Source: Bacteroidales bacterium (lineage in GTDB: Bacteria > Bacteroidota > Bacteroidia > Bacteroidales > UBA4417). Taken from it: a stretch of DNA of 64,000 nucleotides. The notes beneath the pieces are model-generated. The model saw only the letters and a program-made list of their open reading frames with translations. It was not told the origin of the DNA and did not search any database. The stretch lies in contig JADJHD010000001.1 of NCBI GenBank assembly GCA_016707705.1, positions 405,110 to 469,109 of the forward strand, given 5' to 3'. Every line of letters begins with the position of its first letter. Position 1 is the stretch's first letter. This document shows, in pieces, positions 9,144-18,452 of the stretch. A program made the position numbers and the translations under genes.

Positions 9144-9593
9144 ATGGCAAATATTATAACCATAAAGAATAAGAAGGCGGGGTTTGAGTTTTTTCTTCTT
9201 GAGCAATATACCGCAGGAATTGTTCTGACGGGCACGGAAATTAAATCAATAAGAGACGGAAAAGTAAACCTTACTGACAGCTACTGCACATTTTCTGCAG
9301 ATGAGTTGTTTGTCGTCAATATGCATATTGCCGAGTATAAATTCGGGAATCAATTCAACCATGAGCCCAAAAGGCCAAGGAAACTCCTTTTAAAACGCAG
9401 AGAACTCCGAAAAATCTCTGTAAAATCAAAAGACAAAGGGATTACCATTGTTCCTGTTGAACTCTTCATAAATGAAGAAGGTCTTGCGAAAATTGTAATT
9501 TCTATCGCAAAGGGTAAGAAGATGTACGATAAACGTGAAACCTTAAAGAATAAGGATCAAAAGAGAGAAATTGACAGAAGGCATGAAGATTAA
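9144..9593 (+). CDS. smpB: SsrA-binding protein SmpB
   Basis: SmpB binds tmRNA and brings it to stalled ribosomes for trans-translation. The protein begins IITIKNKKAGFEFFLLEQYTAG and shows the family blocks GTEIKSIRDGKVNLTDSYC, MHIAEYKFGNQFNHEPKRPRKLLL, KGITIVPVELFINEEGLAK and the basic tail KKMYDKRETLKNKDQKREIDRR, which becomes helical in the ribosomal decoding site. Total length (about 149) is normal. ATG at 9144 is preferred to the GTG just before it. The tmRNA gene is not in this window. Confidence 0.97.
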   Translation: MANIITIKNKKAGFEFFLLEQYTAGIVLTGTEIKSIRDGKVNLTDSYCTFSADELFVVNMHIAEYKFGNQFNHEPKRPRKLLLKRRELRKISVKSKDKGITIVPVELFINEEGLAKIVISIAKGKKMYDKRETLKNKDQKREIDRRHED

Positions 9594-9675
9594 GTTTATC
9601 GGAATTTTATTTATTACTTTTTTGCAATAATTTTTCACTTTAAACTTCGTTGACTTCTCTAAAAATAAACTGATT

Positions 9676-10215
9676 ATGAAAGGAAGTATAATAGCTACAC
9701 TTGGATTCTTGTTTATTCTAAAGTTTGCATATTCACAACAGGAACCAAGTGCAAATGCATCTCCTCAAGAGGTTAAATGGTATTCCTTTGAAGAAGGCAT
9801 GAAGCTGGCGAAGAAAAAACACAAGTACGTAATAGTAGACATTTATACCGATTGGTGCGGGTGGTGCAAGAGAATGGACAATGAAACATTCCGCAATCCG
9901 GAAGTTGTTAGAAGCTTGAATGAAAATTTCATTGCAATCAAACTTAACGCCGAATCCAAAGAACCAATAGCTTTCAATGGCACAATCTATTCGAATCCGA
10001 ATCCCGCGAAACAGAAATCAACGCATCAGTTGGCCATTGCATTGGCTGGTGCAAGGCTAGCATATCCGACATACATCTATCTTGACTCCAAGGGAAACAA
10101 CATTACCGGTTCTCAAGGCTATTCTCAGGCAGAAGACTTGTTGCCATTGCTTTCATATATTGGTACAGGAGCATACAAAAGCAAAACCTGGAAGGAATTT
10201 ACAGGGTTGAAATAG
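9676..10215 (+). CDS. Secreted thioredoxin-like protein (WCGWC)
   Basis: The 179-residue protein has an N-terminal signal peptide (1-20, ending AYSQQ) and a thioredoxin fold with a redox motif WCGWCK, cysteines at residues 61 and 64. The motif preceded by DIYTDWCGWCKRMDNETF is typical of the DUF255/thioredoxin_7-like family in Bacteroidota. The fold probably continues to YPTYIYLDSKGN, which supplies the cis-Pro region. It would act in the periplasm as a thiol oxidoreductase; partners are unknown. It follows smpB by 82 bases and may be co-transcribed or independent. Confidence 0.85.
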   Translation: MKGSIIATLGFLFILKFAYSQQEPSANASPQEVKWYSFEEGMKLAKKKHKYVIVDIYTDWCGWCKRMDNETFRNPEVVRSLNENFIAIKLNAESKEPIAFNGTIYSNPNPAKQKSTHQLAIALAGARLAYPTYIYLDSKGNNITGSQGYSQAEDLLPLLSYIGTGAYKSKTWKEFTGLK

Positions 10216-10318
10216 TTTCAGCTAGGATTAACGTTGATTTAAGGCGAAGAATGAATTATACTTGTTCAGCTTTACTCCTGTTGCAAACCAAAAACGATAA
10301 CTAAATCCCAGGTCTAGA

Positions 10319-11314
10319 ATGGATGAAATTCTTTACAAAGCCCTTACTGTCAGTGAAGAACCTGGAAAAGGTTTTATTTCCAGCATAGAAAATAAATCAA
10401 CGGAAAGCCTTCCGCAAAATGGGACTCTGATAAATGTCCTTTATTCTTCATTAAATTATAAGGATGCATTATCTGCATCTGGGAATAAAGGAGTCACGAA
10501 ATTATATCCTCATACACCTGGTATAGATGCTGCCGGTATCGTAACCAATACCAATTCAAATCATTATAAGTCTGGCGATGAGGTTATTGTCACTGGTTAT
10601 GATCTGGGGATGAATACTTCGGGTGGGTTTGGACAGTATATTAATGTCCCGGAGGAATGGATTGTACCAAAACCAAAAGGCATAACGCTTGAAGAATCCA
10701 TGATTTTGGGGACGGCAGGATTTACAGCTGCACTTGCTGTTCAGCTTTTGATCCGCAATAATCAAAAAGAACTGGATGGACCAATTCTGGTTACAGGAGC
10801 TTCAGGTGGGGTTGGTAGTCTTTCAGTAGCAATCCTTTCATTACTTGGCTTTGAAGTAATTGCTTGCAGTGGAAAACCCGAAGCAGAATCTTATCTAAAA
10901 ATGCTTGGAGCGGCAAAAGTCATTGGAAGAGAAGAAGTTATTGACAATTCCGATCGTGCATTATTGCGTTCCAGATGGGCAGGAGCCATTGATACAGTTG
11001 GAGGGAATATGCTTTCATCAATCCTGAAATCATGTAAACCCCACGGGAATATTGCAGTTTGTGGTAATGTCAGTTCTCCTTTACTGTCAACTACTGTATT
11101 TCCATTTATTCTCAATGGAGTAAATCTACTTGGTGTAAACTCTGCAACAACTCCAATGCATTTGAGAAAAGCAACATGGGAGAAACTATCTTCTACATGG
11201 AAGCCAGGCAACCTTCATGAAATCAAGATAGTTACCACAATAAATGACCTTAGGACCTGGATTGACGAAATTCTAATAGGAAAGGTTCAGGGAAGAGTTG
11301 TTCTGAAACACTAG
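10319..11314 (+). CDS. YhdH/AcuI-family NADPH-dependent oxidoreductase
   Basis: The 331-residue protein is a zinc-free member of the medium-chain dehydrogenase/reductase superfamily. It contains SSLNYKDALSASGN (about 42-55), PGIDAAGIV, GTAGFTAALAV, and the Rossmann motif VTGASGGVGSLSVAIL (about 158-173), all typical of the YhdH/AcuI group, which reduces acryloyl-CoA or related enoyl compounds with NADPH. No zinc-binding Cys cluster is seen. It is monocistronic, with gpsA-like gene converging on it. The physiological substrate in this organism is not evident. Confidence 0.9.
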   Translation: MDEILYKALTVSEEPGKGFISSIENKSTESLPQNGTLINVLYSSLNYKDALSASGNKGVTKLYPHTPGIDAAGIVTNTNSNHYKSGDEVIVTGYDLGMNTSGGFGQYINVPEEWIVPKPKGITLEESMILGTAGFTAALAVQLLIRNNQKELDGPILVTGASGGVGSLSVAILSLLGFEVIACSGKPEAESYLKMLGAAKVIGREEVIDNSDRALLRSRWAGAIDTVGGNMLSSILKSCKPHGNIAVCGNVSSPLLSTTVFPFILNGVNLLGVNSATTPMHLRKATWEKLSSTWKPGNLHEIKIVTTINDLRTWIDEILIGKVQGRVVLKH

Positions 11315-11372
11315 TTATTCTCGAGCCTGCAACCTTGACGAAATAGTCACCTTTCAAATTCCCGCATTGAGT

Positions 11373-12359
11373 TTAGTTTTCCAGTAACTCATTAACAAAT
11401 TCCGAAACTTTCATTGATCCGGAAAAGACCCCTTCCAATTCTTTCATCAGGTGAAAACTTGTTTCAGGAAATCCGCGAGATTCAAGTTCTTTCAGAATCA
11501 CTCCCATTGCGATCTTTCCTTCTAATACTACCTTCCCTGAAATATCCTCTGTAAAGAAGCCCTTTCCTATTAATAGTCCCAGAGTTCTGTTCCTGCTTAA
11601 ATCATTTAATGCCGTTAGTCCAAAATCTCCAATTCCGCAATAATTGAACATTGTTTCCTCCTTGCCTCCATAGAGGAGAAGAATACTCCTCATTTCGTTG
11701 AAGGCTTTGGTAAATATCATAAAGCGGAGATTTGGAGAATTGAAATGTGCATCGACGATACCTATTATTATTGCATAAATATTCTTCAATATACTCAATA
11801 TCTCAACACCCCTGATATCATCAGTTGTATCGATAAATAGATTTGTCCCTTTGAAAACTGAACTTAGACTGCCAGACAATTTGTTGTCCAGTCCGGAAAG
11901 AGTAAAGGCTGTTGGAGTATTATTTATTATCTCCCTGGCAAATGAGGGTCCTTTAAGTGAAAACACCGGATTTGGGAACTCCGAATGAATGCAATCTGGG
12001 ATTAGCATATTATTATCACCAAATCCTTTTGCAAGATTGATTAGTATTGAATCATCTGGTAAAGAATCCTTAACCCTTCTCAGGTAACTCATGATCGCGT
12101 TCGAAGGAATAGCAAGGATTACTATCTCAGCATCCAGCAAAACTCTATCTTCAGAAGTAGCCTCCAGTTGTGGATGTAATCTGATATTGGGAAAGTATTT
12201 CTGATTAATATGGATATCCTGAATAGTTTGAATCACATCCAGTTCGATTGATAACAAGCTAACAGTCAAATCTTCTCTGACTGCGAGAGAGTTTCCAATT
12301 GCGGTTCCTATTGAACCCGCTCCCACTACTACAATATTCTTTCCTTTCACCTTTTCCAT
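11373..12359 (-). CDS. NAD(P)-dependent glycerol-3-phosphate dehydrogenase-like protein
   Basis: The 328-residue protein follows the GpsA plan: Rossmann motif GAGSIGTAIGNSLA near the N-terminus, KGPSFAREI for substrate binding, LKNIYAIIIGIVDA with the catalytic Lys, GIGDFGLTALNDLSRNRTLG near residue 245, and VLEGKIAMGV at the end. The canonical W of GAGSWGTA is Ile here and other blocks are looser than in housekeeping GpsA, so it could be a paralogue. GpsA makes sn-glycerol-3-phosphate from dihydroxyacetone phosphate for phospholipids; similar genes also occur in surface-glycan clusters. It lies 67 bases downstream of the broken flippase on the same strand. Confidence 0.8.
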   Translation of the reverse strand: MEKVKGKNIVVVGAGSIGTAIGNSLAVREDLTVSLLSIELDVIQTIQDIHINQKYFPNIRLHPQLEATSEDRVLLDAEIVILAIPSNAIMSYLRRVKDSLPDDSILINLAKGFGDNNMLIPDCIHSEFPNPVFSLKGPSFAREIINNTPTAFTLSGLDNKLSGSLSSVFKGTNLFIDTTDDIRGVEILSILKNIYAIIIGIVDAHFNSPNLRFMIFTKAFNEMRSILLLYGGKEETMFNYCGIGDFGLTALNDLSRNRTLGLLIGKGFFTEDISGKVVLEGKIAMGVILKELESRGFPETSFHLMKELEGVFSGSMKVSEFVNELLEN

Positions 12360-12426
12360 TATTTGATAAGGAACAAAGTTAGTAATAACAAGCTAAAACA
12401 GAAAAGCTGGGATCCCCGGAAGGCAA

Positions 12427-13925
12427 TTATTGCCTGAAGACACCTTTGATATTTATCCCAAAATTCTTGAGAGAACTCCATTTTTCCCATCCAAATTTAA
12501 TGGCATCAACTTCTGCCTTCTCGAAGAAATTAAATAAATATAAGAGTATAGGATATACTGCAATCAGAAAGGATTTAGTTATTATCCTTATAAAAAGATT
12601 AAGTTCATTAATCCAAATAACAGGTAAATAAAGCATTATTGCAAGAAGAATCATCAACAAAAGCTTTTTCATCTCATAGGGTATTCTATATGCACGTTGA
12701 GAGTAAAAATATACGAGTAAAAAGAATATTACAGCTGCAATAAACCTTGCGAGGGCGGCCCCTTGATTTTGGAAAGCTGGTACCAATAGGAAGTTCAGAA
12801 GAATCCCAGATGCAGAAACTGCAACCACAATAGCGGCAATAACTCCTGTCTTTTTAGTTATTTGAAGTCCTATCATGGCCATATCCTTCATCATATTGAA
12901 AAGAATGGCAAGAGAGAGAATGGGTATGAGTTCGAAAGAAGCGTAATACTCTTCCCTTCTGGCAAACAGTTTAACAAACTCCTTTCCAAAAAAAGCCATA
13001 CCCATTACAAATATCATTACAACAAATACAAAATAAGTCATCAATTTACTATAGAATCTCTTATTGTTGGGGTCATCCATTTTCTTATAAATAAGAGGCT
13101 GAATAGCAAAACTAATGGATGCAACAAGAAGAATATTTAGGGTATTGCTAAGCCTGAATGCAAGGGTATATAAACCAACATCACCAAGCTGGCCATAGTA
13201 CTTTATTATTAGTCTGTCAGCTTGATTCAATAAGACTACTGCAAGAGTAGAAATAAATAAAGGCAGACAAAATACAATTATCTCCTTCAACAGTTTCGTT
13301 TCAAATCTAAGTTGAACATTGATGACTATAAATTTTGACAAAATAGCCAGATATGCGATCAGGCCTAAGATTTGTGCATAATAAATTGATTCTATCCCCC
13401 ACTTAAGACCAACTATGAACCAAACTGTAAATGAGAGCATTACAATCATTTGTACGATATTCCCAAGCGTATATAGAGTAGCCTTTTCCTGAACTCTCAA
13501 TAAAGTGGATGGCATTATGATTACCATCTGAATCATTGAGGCGACAGCCATTATACGTATCACATGAGTATACTCACTTTTCCAAATACCTGCTGAGATA
13601 TCCATTCTGCACTAGGCCAGATTACAATAACTGAAAGTACTGCAATCAGAAGATGGACAACAAGCAATGTGTAGAACAGTGAGGCTCTCCTGTCTAAAAC
13701 AGACTTCTCAAAGTACCACCTGAAAAAGCCCTGATAGAAAGAAAAGCCCAGAATACCAATAAATATTTGTGAAACACTATCCAGGAGACCAATAACACCG
13801 AAGTCGCCTAATGGAAAGTGCTTTGTATATAATGGAATGAGAATAAGTCCTGCTAGCTTTGGAGCCATAGTTCCCAATCCATAAATCAATGACTGACTGA
13901 AAATCTTTTTCAGGTCACTTAGCAT
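12427..13925 (-). pseudogene. Polysaccharide flippase (Wzx/MATE-like), frameshifted
   Basis: Two overlapping minus-strand frames together encode a normal flippase of about 499 residues with some twelve to fourteen membrane segments. The N-terminal frame (13560-13925) begins MLSDLKKIFSQSLIYGLGTMAPKL and has the LIPLYTKHFPLGDFGVIGLL motif of the RfbX/Wzx family. The C-terminal frame (12427-13605) carries the rest, including a second transmembrane half and the charged tail. The frames meet at the T run 13578-13581: one extra A in the coding strand would give VFGK followed directly by SEYTHVIRI. No in-frame slippery heptamer suggests programmed shifting. It would move lipid-linked repeat units across the inner membrane. 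It is either a mutated gene or a sequencing error. Confidence 0.85.
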
Positions 13926-14158
13926 TCTATGTAGAATTAGCTTGTAAAAATACCATAAAAACAGTTGCTGTATTCAGGCAGGTAACCGATGGGTAGTTAA
14001 TAAATCCAATAATTAACTTACATTATAACTGTTGTCATAGATAAGAACAAACACAAAGAATTACGATTGAGCTAACAATCAAAATTCCATTGTATACAAG
14101 AATGTCATCGTTATTTTTGGATTCATTACCTTCGCAGAGTTAAATCCTGGAAGTTACG

Positions 14159-15337
14159 ATGACTATTTTAATGCTGCTTGATAGGGAATTCCCACCAGAT
14201 ATCCGGGTTGAGAATGAGGCATTGAGTTTACTCAAAGAAGGCCACAGCATTCATATCTTATGTTACACTTTCAAAGGAAAAACGTCGACTGAAATCTACA
14301 AAGGCATTGAAGTCCATCGTTTTGCAATTAACGAGCAAGTTGCGAAAAAATCTTTAGGACTGATAAACATATTGCCTGCATTCAAGATAATCTGGAGCAA
14401 GCAAATCAAGCTTATTCTTAATTCTTTCCCAATAGATGCTATTCATGCTCATGATTTGCCTCTCTGTTATGTCTTTTCTGAGTCCTTTTCCAAAAGGTAT
14501 TATAAAGTAGCCGACATGCATGAGAACTATCCATCAATGGTGGAAGGGCAGAGATATATGAATACTTTATTGGGGAAGCTAATATTTAGCAGGAACACTT
14601 GGTATCGAAAGGAACGGGAATGGTTGAATCAGGCCCAGACTGTTATTTGTGTCGCATCTGAGATGCAAAGTCGCTTAGAGAAAGTAATCGAGAATACGGG
14701 AAAGATAGTTGTAGTGCCCAACACTATAAACCTTCGCAGTTTTGAAGAATTGGAAAGTCCAGGTCCGGAGTTCAAGGAAAGATTCAAGGGAAAAAGAGTT
14801 ATCTCCTATATCGGAGGTTTTGACTCCTCCAGAGGCTTAAATATCCTTTTGGAAGGATTTAGTAAAATCGTTCAGGAATACAAGGATAGTCTGCTTTTAT
14901 TGGTTGGAGATGGCTCAATATCTGACGAGATCAAGGATTATTCCAGAGAATTAGGTATCCAGGAAAGTGTTCTATTTGAAGGATGGCAGCCTTCATTAAG
15001 AATGAGGTCATATATTGAAATCTCAGATATTTGTGTCATCCCCCACCTAAGATCAGTTCAAACAGATAATTCAAGTCCCAATAAGCTATTTCAATACATG
15101 TATTTCGGCAAACCGGTAATTACATCTAATTGTACATCTCTTGAGCGAATTGTAACTGAATCTCAATGCGGATTAGTATATAATGATAAAAGTGCAACGG
15201 ATTTAGCAATCATGATAAAACAATTGTTTGACAATCCAATTATTGGAATAACCTATGGATCTAATGGCAGGGATTCAGTTATTTCAAGATACAATTGGGA
15301 GATGACGGTGAAAGGATTGATAGAGGTATACACTTAA
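14159..15337 (+). CDS. Family 4 glycosyltransferase
   Basis: The 392-residue protein has a GT-B fold. The N-terminal half includes FPPDIRVENEALSLLKEGH and DAIHAHDLPL; the C-terminal donor-binding half includes VVPNTIN, ISYIGGFDSSRGLNILLEGF, LLLVGDGS, and the EX7E-like region around SPNKLFQYMYFGKPVITSNC. It is a retaining enzyme of CAZy GT4 that adds a sugar to a glycan at the cytosolic face of the membrane. It is transcribed divergently from the flippase and heads the run of polysaccharide genes to 18151. The sugar is not predictable. Confidence 0.9.
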   Translation: MTILMLLDREFPPDIRVENEALSLLKEGHSIHILCYTFKGKTSTEIYKGIEVHRFAINEQVAKKSLGLINILPAFKIIWSKQIKLILNSFPIDAIHAHDLPLCYVFSESFSKRYYKVADMHENYPSMVEGQRYMNTLLGKLIFSRNTWYRKEREWLNQAQTVICVASEMQSRLEKVIENTGKIVVVPNTINLRSFEELESPGPEFKERFKGKRVISYIGGFDSSRGLNILLEGFSKIVQEYKDSLLLLVGDGSISDEIKDYSRELGIQESVLFEGWQPSLRMRSYIEISDICVIPHLRSVQTDNSSPNKLFQYMYFGKPVITSNCTSLERIVTESQCGLVYNDKSATDLAIMIKQLFDNPIIGITYGSNGRDSVISRYNWEMTVKGLIEVYT

Positions 15338-15418
15338 ACTTATTAATTGTAGCAATTTGTTTCTCATACCATAATAATCTGAGGTTTTTTCAAAACAATA
15401 TCTAAAATAAAGTGCTAG

Positions 15419-16495
15419 ATGAATATTCACATTTTTACTGAAGAAAGTCTCTATAGCAAAGTGTTACTTCAGAATTACTTCAAGTATATCAATTATGACA
15501 ATCATATTTTCATTTTTAGAAAACAGAAACCTAAATATAGAGTTGAAGGTAGCACGCTTGTTGACAAACTAGAATTTTTTGATAACATATTCACATTGAT
15601 CTTCAAGCTTTTACCCTTGGCTCTTAAGGCAAATTGGGTTTACATTCATTACTTACCCTATGGTCCATCACTTCTTATGTATTGGTTATTCCCAAAAATT
15701 TCAAAAAAGGCTACTTGGATTATTTGGGGAGGAGATGTCTACATTTACAGAAAAAAAGCAAATACTTTATATTCAAAGTTCTATGAATCCTTACGCAAAA
15801 AAGTCATTCCTATTTTCCCTGAAATTGCTTCATTTATTGAATTTGATGCGTTAGAAGCAAAGAGAGTTTATAACTCGAATGCATTATATTTTAAAATTCT
15901 CTATCCACTGCCCATTGAACTTAATGATTTCTCTAGGACATCGGCTCCCAATATCAATGAGAATATTACTATATTACTTGGTAATTCGGCAGACCCTTCA
16001 AATAATCACATTGAAGCATTAAAGATTTTAAGTAGGTTTAATTCTCAGAGGATTAAAATAATTTGTCCTTTATCATATTATTCGGATAAAGACTACATTG
16101 AATCAGTAATTAAGTTTGGAAATGCGATCTTTGAGAATAAGTTCATCCCGCTATTAGACCTACTTGGAGCGAATGAATATTCAGTATTGCTTCAATCAAT
16201 TGATATTGCAATAATGAACCATGATAGACAGCAAGCGTTGGGTAATATTATACCTTTATTGTATCTTGGCAAAAAGGTTTTCCTGAAAGAAAGTGTCTCT
16301 ACTTTTGATTATTTTCGTTCTGCTAATTGTGTAATTTATCGCATTGAATCAATTTATACTTTGAGTTTTGATGAATTCATCGCAATTGATCAAAAGACTA
16401 AAGATGAAAACAGTATGAATATTTACGAAATATCATCAACAGGATACTCGATGCAACTTTGGAAAAACCTATTAAACAGACACTCCGATGATTAA
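15419..16495 (+). CDS. TDP-Fuc4NAc transferase-like protein (GT56, WecF family)
   Basis: The 358-residue protein matches the family of TDP-N-acetylfucosamine:lipid II N-acetylfucosaminyltransferases (WecF, CAZy GT56). Recognisable blocks are IIWGGDVYIYRK (about 101-112), ILLGNSADPSNNHIEAL (about 185-200), ICPLSYYSDKDY, and DIAIMNHDRQQALGNIIPLLYLGKKVFL, all strongly conserved in that family. In enterobacteria WecF adds Fuc4NAc to the lipid-linked disaccharide of enterobacterial common antigen. The next two genes (aminotransferase, acetyltransferase) can supply such a sugar nucleotide. It overlaps the next gene by eight bases. The stretch is very AT-rich, which suggests acquisition by transfer. 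Confidence 0.85.
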   Translation: MNIHIFTEESLYSKVLLQNYFKYINYDNHIFIFRKQKPKYRVEGSTLVDKLEFFDNIFTLIFKLLPLALKANWVYIHYLPYGPSLLMYWLFPKISKKATWIIWGGDVYIYRKKANTLYSKFYESLRKKVIPIFPEIASFIEFDALEAKRVYNSNALYFKILYPLPIELNDFSRTSAPNINENITILLGNSADPSNNHIEALKILSRFNSQRIKIICPLSYYSDKDYIESVIKFGNAIFENKFIPLLDLLGANEYSVLLQSIDIAIMNHDRQQALGNIIPLLYLGKKVFLKESVSTFDYFRSANCVIYRIESIYTLSFDEFIAIDQKTKDENSMNIYEISSTGYSMQLWKNLLNRHSDD

Positions 16496-17576
16496 TGTAA
16501 CTAAAACATATTTACCAAAACTTCAAAAATATCAACAGTATGTTGAAGAAATTTTCAGATCTGGATGGTTAACAAATAATGGGCAATTTGTTCAAGAACT
16601 CGAAAAACGATTGTCCCAATTTTTAGGTGTAAATAACATCCTGCTTGTATCAAATGGAACTCTCGCACTGCAGATTGCCTATCGTGCACTGAAACTTGAG
16701 AAAAAGAAAAATGTAATTACCACCCCTTTTACTTTTATTGCAACTTCTTCAAGCTTACTATGGGAAAGTTATAATCCAATTTTTGTAGACATTCACCCCG
16801 ATACCTTAAATATTGATGTTAAATTAATACAGGAAAAGATAGATAAAGAAACTTGCGCTATATTGCCAGTTCATGTTTTTGGTAATGCATGCGATATTAC
16901 TGAAATACAAGCCATAGCAGAAGATGCAAATATCAAAGTTATCTATGATGCGGCTCATGCGTTTGCAATTAATTATAAGAACAAAAGCATACTCCGTTAT
17001 GGTGATGCCTCAATTCTAAGTTTTCATAGTACGAAAATATTTCACACAATAGAAGGAGGTGCAATTATTTTTGAGAACGAGGAGTTATTTGAAGAAGCGA
17101 AGTTGCTAATCAATTTCGGGATTCCTGGATATGATAGAATAAGTACTCTTGGTATAAATTGTAAAATGAATGAGTTTCAAGCCGCAATGGGTCTATGTGT
17201 CCTTGATGAGTTTGAAATTATAAAACTCGGGAGAAATAATGCATGGATAAATTACTATGAAGCATTTAAAGATAACAAGGATATAAAATTACAACATTGG
17301 AATTTCGAAGCAACTATGAACTATTCCTATTTCCCAATAATTCTGAATTCCGAAAGGATAGCTTTACAAATTCAGAAACGGCTAAATAACATTGATATTT
17401 ATCCGCGTCGTTATTTTTATCCTTCATTAGATACTCTTTCATTTTTAGGAAACTCCCCAAGAATGAGTATTTCTAATTCGGTTGCTTCTCGTATACTTTG
17501 CTTACCTCTGGCAGCTGATATAAACAGAGAAGCTCAATCTTTAATAATTGATTCTGTCCTAAATTCATGTAAATAA
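16488..17576 (+). CDS. DegT/DnrJ/EryC1-family sugar aminotransferase
   Basis: The 362-residue PLP enzyme contains the family blocks SGWLTNNGQFVQELE (about 24-38), SNGTLALQIAYRAL, TPFTFIATSSS, VIYDAAHAF and SFHSTKIFHTIEGG with the Schiff-base Lys at residue 183. It transfers an amino group to a nucleotide-linked keto-sugar, for example dTDP-4-keto-6-deoxyglucose (as WecE, giving dTDP-Fuc4N) or a 3-keto sugar (as FdtB/QdtB). The neighbouring GT56 favours dTDP-Fuc4N. It overlaps the preceding gene by eight bases and the following gene by one, so the three are translated together. Confidence 0.88.
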   Translation: MINVTKTYLPKLQKYQQYVEEIFRSGWLTNNGQFVQELEKRLSQFLGVNNILLVSNGTLALQIAYRALKLEKKKNVITTPFTFIATSSSLLWESYNPIFVDIHPDTLNIDVKLIQEKIDKETCAILPVHVFGNACDITEIQAIAEDANIKVIYDAAHAFAINYKNKSILRYGDASILSFHSTKIFHTIEGGAIIFENEELFEEAKLLINFGIPGYDRISTLGINCKMNEFQAAMGLCVLDEFEIIKLGRNNAWINYYEAFKDNKDIKLQHWNFEATMNYSYFPIILNSERIALQIQKRLNNIDIYPRRYFYPSLDTLSFLGNSPRMSISNSVASRILCLPLAADINREAQSLIIDSVLNSCK

Positions 17577-18151
17577 TGAAGAGTAACTTTTATAGTGTAG
17601 TGGAACTTCTATCGATAGGTTTTAAAAGCGTATCTTCAACCGCGCTTATTAGCAGAAAAGCATCAATATATGGGTCAGAAAATATAGAAATTGGGGATCA
17701 TGTTAGAATTGATGACTTTTGCATCCTTAGTGGGAAGATAAGAATAGGAAACTATGTACATATCTCGGCATATACAGCCATTTATGCCTCGTTTGGTGTC
17801 GAAATTGAGGATTTCGTTACTGTCTCAGGGAGAGTTTCAATTTATAGCCAAAATGATGATTATAGTGGTGAATTCATGACTAATCCTATGGTACCAAAAC
17901 AGTTTACCAATATAACGGGTGGCAATGTAAAAATAAAAAAATATTCAATCGTTGGAGCCGGCAGCATTATTCTACCATCAGTACAAATTGGGGAAGGCTC
18001 ATGCGTAGCTTCACTGAGTCTAGTAAAGAAATCGTTGGAGCCTTGGAAGATTTATGGAGGTATTCCGGCTATCTATATAAAAGATAGAAAGAAGGACATA
18101 ACTAAACTTGCTGCTGAATTTAACAAGAATATCAAAGATTCAAATTTATAA
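17576..18151 (+). CDS. Left-handed beta-helix acyltransferase
   Basis: The 191-residue protein shows repeated hexapeptide [LIV]-G-x-x-x-x units (IYGSENIEIGDHVRI, KIRIGNYVHIS, VEIEDFVTVSGRVSI, VKIKKYSIVGAGSIILPSVQIGEGSCV) and ends IYGGIPAIYIKDRKK, as in the WbbJ/FdtC/QdtC acetyltransferases. Acetyl-CoA is the usual donor. Being fused in operon to a sugar aminotransferase and a Fuc4NAc-transferase-like gene, it probably N-acetylates the amino sugar. The enterobacterial enzyme for this step (WecD) belongs to the unrelated GNAT fold, so this would be a replacement. An O-acetyltransferase role is the alternative. Confidence 0.85.
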   Translation: MKSNFYSVVELLSIGFKSVSSTALISRKASIYGSENIEIGDHVRIDDFCILSGKIRIGNYVHISAYTAIYASFGVEIEDFVTVSGRVSIYSQNDDYSGEFMTNPMVPKQFTNITGGNVKIKKYSIVGAGSIILPSVQIGEGSCVASLSLVKKSLEPWKIYGGIPAIYIKDRKKDITKLAAEFNKNIKDSNL

Positions 18152-18452
18152 TCCCAAAATCTTGATTCAATTGTTTATAAAAATATTCAATACATACGAT
18201 TAAATTATTTCTAACAGTTAGATAATGACTTTAGTACATTCGAAAAATAGTCGTCTAGCAGGCCCATTTAGAATTGTCGATCTGAATTAGAAACCTCCTA
18301 ATGGCTGAAATAAAATATCAATATCTTGCTCTTAATCAATTTATTGTATCCTTAATGATCTTCCAAGTATATCAAAAATACTATAATAATCATTTTTTAA
18401 TGAGTCAAAGAATCTGATTCAAAAATAGATAAAAAGTGTTGTAGGCTTCCCT
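18152..18452. other. 301-base AT-rich gap between convergent genes
   Basis: The stretch is strongly AT-rich and full of stops in all frames. I see no hairpin with a T run that would be a clear terminator, although the two operons converge here. Confidence 0.4.

Noticed and set aside
13560..13605. Programmed frameshift in the flippase
   Set aside because: No in-frame X-XXY-YYZ heptamer or following structure is visible; a simple A-run indel explains it better.
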